Shown: piece after piece, positions 20,161 through 23,243 of the stretch | Layout of the letters: the number at the start of each line of letters is the position of its first letter | Numbering within the stretch: the first letter of the stretch is position 1 | NCBI GenBank assembly: GCA_036897485.1 | Contig: JAYMTF010001474.1 | Location: 1 to 23,243 of the forward strand | Reading direction: 5' to 3' | Length of the DNA: 23,243 nucleotides | Source: Pelargonium nanum | Taxonomy: Eukaryota; Streptophyta; Magnoliopsida; Geraniales; Geraniaceae | The notes under the pieces: model-generated | The model's database searches: none | What the model was told of the DNA's origin: nothing | Seen by the model: only the letters and a program-made list of their open reading frames with translations | Made by a program: the position numbers and the translations under genes

Positions 20161-20308
20161 AAAAAGAAAGAGTATACTCATTTTGGAATAAAAGAGGTGT
20201 ATCTATTCATTTAGTTCACTATTAGTTCTGATATCTGACATCACTACAAAGAAAGAGTATACTCATTTTGGATATGTTAACATTTCATTTGAGGTGATGT
20301 CAGATATC
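20161..20308. repeat. Nested direct and perfect inverted repeats
   Basis: The words AAAGAGTATACTCATTTTGGA occur twice (about 20165-20185 and 20251-20271), 86 bp apart; the CTCATTTTGG part recalls a Stowaway terminus. A perfect 15-bp inverted repeat, GATATCTGACATCAC at 20230-20244 and its complement at 20294-20308, encloses the second copy with a 49-bp loop. It is probably the debris of one MITE inserted in another; no gene lies here. Confidence 0.6.
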
Positions 20309-20565
20309 CAATCTGCCACATGAAAGAAAGTGATGTTTGTCAAATTTGTCTTTCTGCCTTTGCTATTGTTTTCCATATCAGTCACTTGTTCTTTTTTCTT
20401 TATGATTTGCTTTACGCCCATTTTGGTATTGATTGTCAACACAATCTTTGTCTTCATTGCTTTTCAAAATGTGATTTGGGATTTGATTAGACTATTGTGT
20501 TTCTGGGGTGTTTGTTTATTACCTCCATGATATCCAATGTGTTCCATTCTATTTGTATATTTAGT

Positions 20566-20677
20566 TATAGTGCATTTTATTTACCAAGACATGTTGGGCC
20601 AAGTGGTTAATACCACTTTGGATTCCCTATGATGTCCAGTTGCTTATCAAAAAAAAAAATATAGTGCATTTTATTTA
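20566..20677 (+). mobile_element. Short SINE-like retroinsertion with 18-bp target duplications
   Basis: The identical 18-mer TATAGTGCATTTTATTTA stands at 20566-20583 and 20660-20677. Between them is a 76-bp insert ending in 11 A residues. The insert contains TGGGCCAAGTGGTTAATACC, close to the A-box of a tRNA-derived Pol III promoter (Leu/Ser type), about 12 bases from its start. The poly(A) end and long perfect duplications are signs of LINE-machinery retrotransposition. It is short for a plant SINE (usually over 100 bp), and a clear B-box was not found. Confidence 0.75.
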
Positions 20678-20689
20678 AGAAGGGCATTT

Positions 20690-21480
20690 TGATGGATGCC
20701 ACATGGAGCCTATCTATTTAACTCGATTTTTTTATTAGCATCCATATACTTGACTCAATGTGATTTTTGTATATCTTACTTGGTTTTCATAATTCAAAAT
20801 TTGTCCGACGCTTGCTCGAAAGTGTAGAAACTCAAGCTCACGTTGGGTTCCACGCGAACCCCTCCTCCTTATCAGTCAATCACATAATGCCGCCTCCTAG
20901 ACTTTAGTTTGTAAGTATGACATCCCTCATTGGTAAGAGGCAAGAGATTCATAATATTCATTCTCAAATTTCTCTGTACTTTTCACTCTAAATTTGGTAG
21001 CACCATAGAAGAAACCCTCATGAAAAGATGCTATAAAGAGATGCTAATTTTCACACTCGAATCACTTTTCTGGTTGCGCCCTCAATTTTCACTGTACCTA
21101 TAACTGTGAATCCGTCCTGCTAGGCCTTATACTTATAGTTCCTCAAGCAAACTTAAGACAAATGATGACAATTACTCTAACACATGAATTAAAAGACATA
21201 CTCAATTTCGGAAAGAAAAAAAACACTTATTTGAACCCGAAACAAACAAGCTATCAATATTTTCTTGTGTGTATAAATTTATATACCTTGGAGTTGGTTG
21301 GAGCCACTGGATAAAAAAAATCTCGAACCCTCGAAATTCTCCTACCCTTACTCAAATTCTTTTTTTTTTTTGAAATGACCCTAACTCAAATTCAGCCACT
21401 AAAATATTTTATATAGAATTAAATATTGCTAATATTGTGGCCGTCTCTCTCGTTCCCATCCAGCGCAACCGTCACCACCA
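20690..21480. other. Intergenic upstream of the DUF2828 gene, no gene seen
   Basis: AT-rich sequence with a T-tract at 21360-21371. The promoter of the DUF2828 gene probably lies at its right end; TATATATTTAAGC at about 21497-21509 could be its TATA box. Confidence 0.45.
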
Positions 21481-21659
21481 GTGACCAACCAACAACTATA
21501 TATTTAAGCTGTGTTCTTCACTGTTTTAGCACCCATCTCCTCTGGTATTGCTTTCTCTCTGTTTTTTTTTATTTTTCTCTGTTATTTTAAATCTTAACTG
21601 CGATCTTAGGTTTTCATGATTTTTGAAGTCAAATAGTTTAATACCCTTTATTTGTGTGG

Positions 21660-21935
21660 CTAATTTTGATGGATGTGATTCGTAAAAATCTTATTTTGAT
21701 GCCAAAGAACTCAACTTTACCTGAAAACGCCCCTCCCATTTTTGTTTACTGGTTAATTATGATCGACTCAATTGATACAAATCTTATTTTGAAGCCAAAG
21801 ATCACAAATGTAAACCCTAAATCCCATTTTGTATTTGAGTTAATTTTGATCGATTCAATATATAAAAATCTCATTTTGAACCCAAAGAACTCAACTTGAC
21901 CTGTTTTAGTTAGCTAATTTTGGTGCATTTTAGTT
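21660..21935 (+). repeat. Tandem repeats of about 75-92 bp in the 5' intron of the DUF2828 gene
   Basis: Units begin with (C/G)TTAATTTTGATCGATTCAAT-like words at 21660, 21752, 21839 and a partial one at 21914. Each carries AAAATCTTATTTTGA(T/A)GCC followed by AAAGAACTCAACTT(G/T)ACC or a variant. The first three stay open in one frame (21654-21899), giving LIL(I/M)DSI.KNLIL.PKNST three times, but this lies before the probable acceptor at about 21997 and has no support as protein. Confidence 0.75.
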
Positions 21936-22001
21936 TCATTCTTATGTTTTGCCAATATCTTAGTACATAGTCTTACAATACTCTTATGTTCTTGTAGACT
22001 C

Positions 22002-23243
22002 ATGTTGATGAAGATGTGTTGGGCTATAACTGCAACAAGGTGGGCTGGTTTCAGAGATGTGTATGGCTCAAGATTTCCAAGGTATTGTAGTTCTCTTTCA
22101 AGCTTGACCGACAAATCAAGTAGAAGTAGCAATCGACTACTTGGTCCGCCTGAAATTCATAAACCAAACATATGTCCATCTGGTAATGATAGAGACCACT
22201 TTCAGCACCCACCTCCTTCATCACTAGAGATAGATTTCTCAAATAGAGACGTCGAAGATCCACATCCGTGCATTGAGTTATTCAATCAGATCACTTTGGA
22301 TTTCAGAAGAGGCCAATATTTTTTGCAATCCCGATTGGACAACTCATGGAACCATGATTCTCTTACAACTCTCGAAATTATAGCCTACATGAAACAGCTG
22401 TGTCATACCATGAAAATTGGTCCGGAGCAAATCATTTCTGCGGCTTTATGGCTCCATAGTAATCATCCCAAGAGTCTAGCAGACAATCTCAAGGTGTTCT
22501 CCGAGTTTGGGTGTTTAAGAGACTGGCTTGAAATTTTACATCGTCTGGTTAGAGGTCCTCTGGTTCGGGAGATGGGAAACGAGAAAATAAAGAGGGTTCG
22601 AAGAGAGCGAGTGTTGAAACTATTGGCAAAGAGATCATGGTATCATTGGAGTCATTTCAAAACAATAGAAGAGGGATATCAGAAGAAGAACGATGAGTTT
22701 TGTTCGAGGGAAGAGAGCAGGATTCGAATGGCCAGAGAGGCTGTTGAAATGTACGACCCTGATCCTAATTATCGCTATTTACACGACAAGGTTTCCGATC
22801 TTTTTGCTGAGCTTTTGAAGTCTGATCTCGAGTTCTTGGATTCCGGAGATTATGATTAAATCAGTTTGGCTTCGAAATGGTGCCCCTCCATTGGCTCCTC
22901 GTATGATCGTTCCACTCTTATCTGCGAGAGCATTGCCAGGAAGCTTTTCCCGTGCGAATCAAATCCTGAATACAAAGGACTTGAAGAGGCGCATTATGTT
23001 TACAGAGTTCGAGATTGCTTGCAAAAACGAGTCCTTGTCCCGCTTCGTAGAGCTCTGAAGCTTCCTGAGATTTACATGACTAGCAATGAATGGAACTCGC
23101 TTCCATATGACCGTGTCAGCTTCACCGCCAGGAGAACTTACAAGAGACAATTTGTTAAGCACGACCAAGAACGATTCTTGCAATATATTCAGGACCGGGA
23201 GGAAGCAAAGAAGCGAGAATTATTAACTAGTGGCAGAGAAATG
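22002..23243 (+). pseudogene. DUF2828 family protein with one in-frame stop; 3' end outside window
   Basis: The frame runs from ATG 22002 for 285 codons to TAA at 22857-22859, then continues open in the same phase for 128 more codons to the edge. Both sides match the plant DUF2828 family (predicted TROVE/vWA-type fold, function unknown). Before the stop: LLGPPEI (residues 46-52), AALWLHSNHPKSLADNL, FGCLRDWLEILHRLV and WYHWSHFKTI. After it: ISLASKWCPSIGSSYDRST, CESIARKLFP, EAHYVYRVRDCLQKRVLVPL and EIYMTSNEWNSLPYDRV. The stop lies where I expect lysine in relatives and is one base from AAA. It could be a recent pseudogene, a null allele, a sequencing error, or read through. A probable leader intron ends TTGTAG before ACTCATG. 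The 45 residues before LLGPP, rich in R, S and W, are an unusual extension. Confidence 0.85.

Noticed and set aside
20584-20648. A functional tRNA gene
   Set aside because: Only an A-box-like segment is visible; no cloverleaf, no clear B-box, and the poly(A) end with target duplications indicates a retroinsertion.
21654-21899. 81-codon repetitive frame as a real protein
   Set aside because: It is a minisatellite in the probable leader intron; an open phase across tandem copies is expected when the unit lacks stops and lengths differ by multiples that keep phase by chance.
22852-23058. 68-codon plus-strand frame after the DUF2828 stop
   Set aside because: It is in another phase; the DUF2828 homology continues in the original phase across the TAA, so this is a shadow and there is no frameshift.

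Overview
This is a stretch of flowering-plant (eudicot) nuclear DNA. The evidence is AT-rich sequence, spliced genes with GT-AG introns, plant-only gene families (a CEP peptide hormone precursor, MIR168, an NDR1/HIN1-like LEA-2 protein, a plastid-type UPF0114 protein, a plant DUF2828 protein) and many short non-autonomous DNA transposons, including Stowaway-type ends of the CTCCCTCCGTCCC class. The order or species cannot be fixed from the sequence alone.

Layout. 1-2040 is mainly repeats: two Stowaway MITEs, a GC-rich hAT-like remnant, and a possible 5' end of a minus-strand gene that leaves the window on the left. 2094-2360 (minus) encodes an 88-residue CEP precursor behind a leader built of direct repeats. 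2700-7030 is gene-poor and holds a 360-bp Mutator-like MITE and degraded hAT-like repeats. 7038-7376 (plus) is an unrecognised small protein with a C-terminal membrane segment. 7637-10684 (minus) is a five-exon UPF0114 gene, reconstructed here exon by exon, with a probable GC-AG intron. 11749-12345 (plus) is a single-exon NHL/LEA-2 membrane protein. About 13340-16605 (plus) is a gene for a coiled-coil, multi-pass membrane protein of unknown function with a non-coding first exon. About 18033-18400 (plus) is a MIR168 gene with TATA box, G-box, hairpin, mature miR168 and its star strand. 19130-20680 carries MITEs, an inverted repeat and a short SINE-like insertion with perfect 18-bp target duplications. 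21480 to the right edge is a DUF2828 gene whose frame is broken by one in-frame TAA and otherwise stays open to the edge.

The genes do not form an operon-like system; they are independent plant genes. The most notable content is regulatory: a CEP signalling peptide (systemic nitrogen and root signalling), miR168 (homeostasis of ARGONAUTE1), and a 26-codon open frame that is the first AUG after the MIR168 TATA box and whose 3' end is the mature miRNA itself. No CRISPR array, tRNA or rRNA gene was seen.
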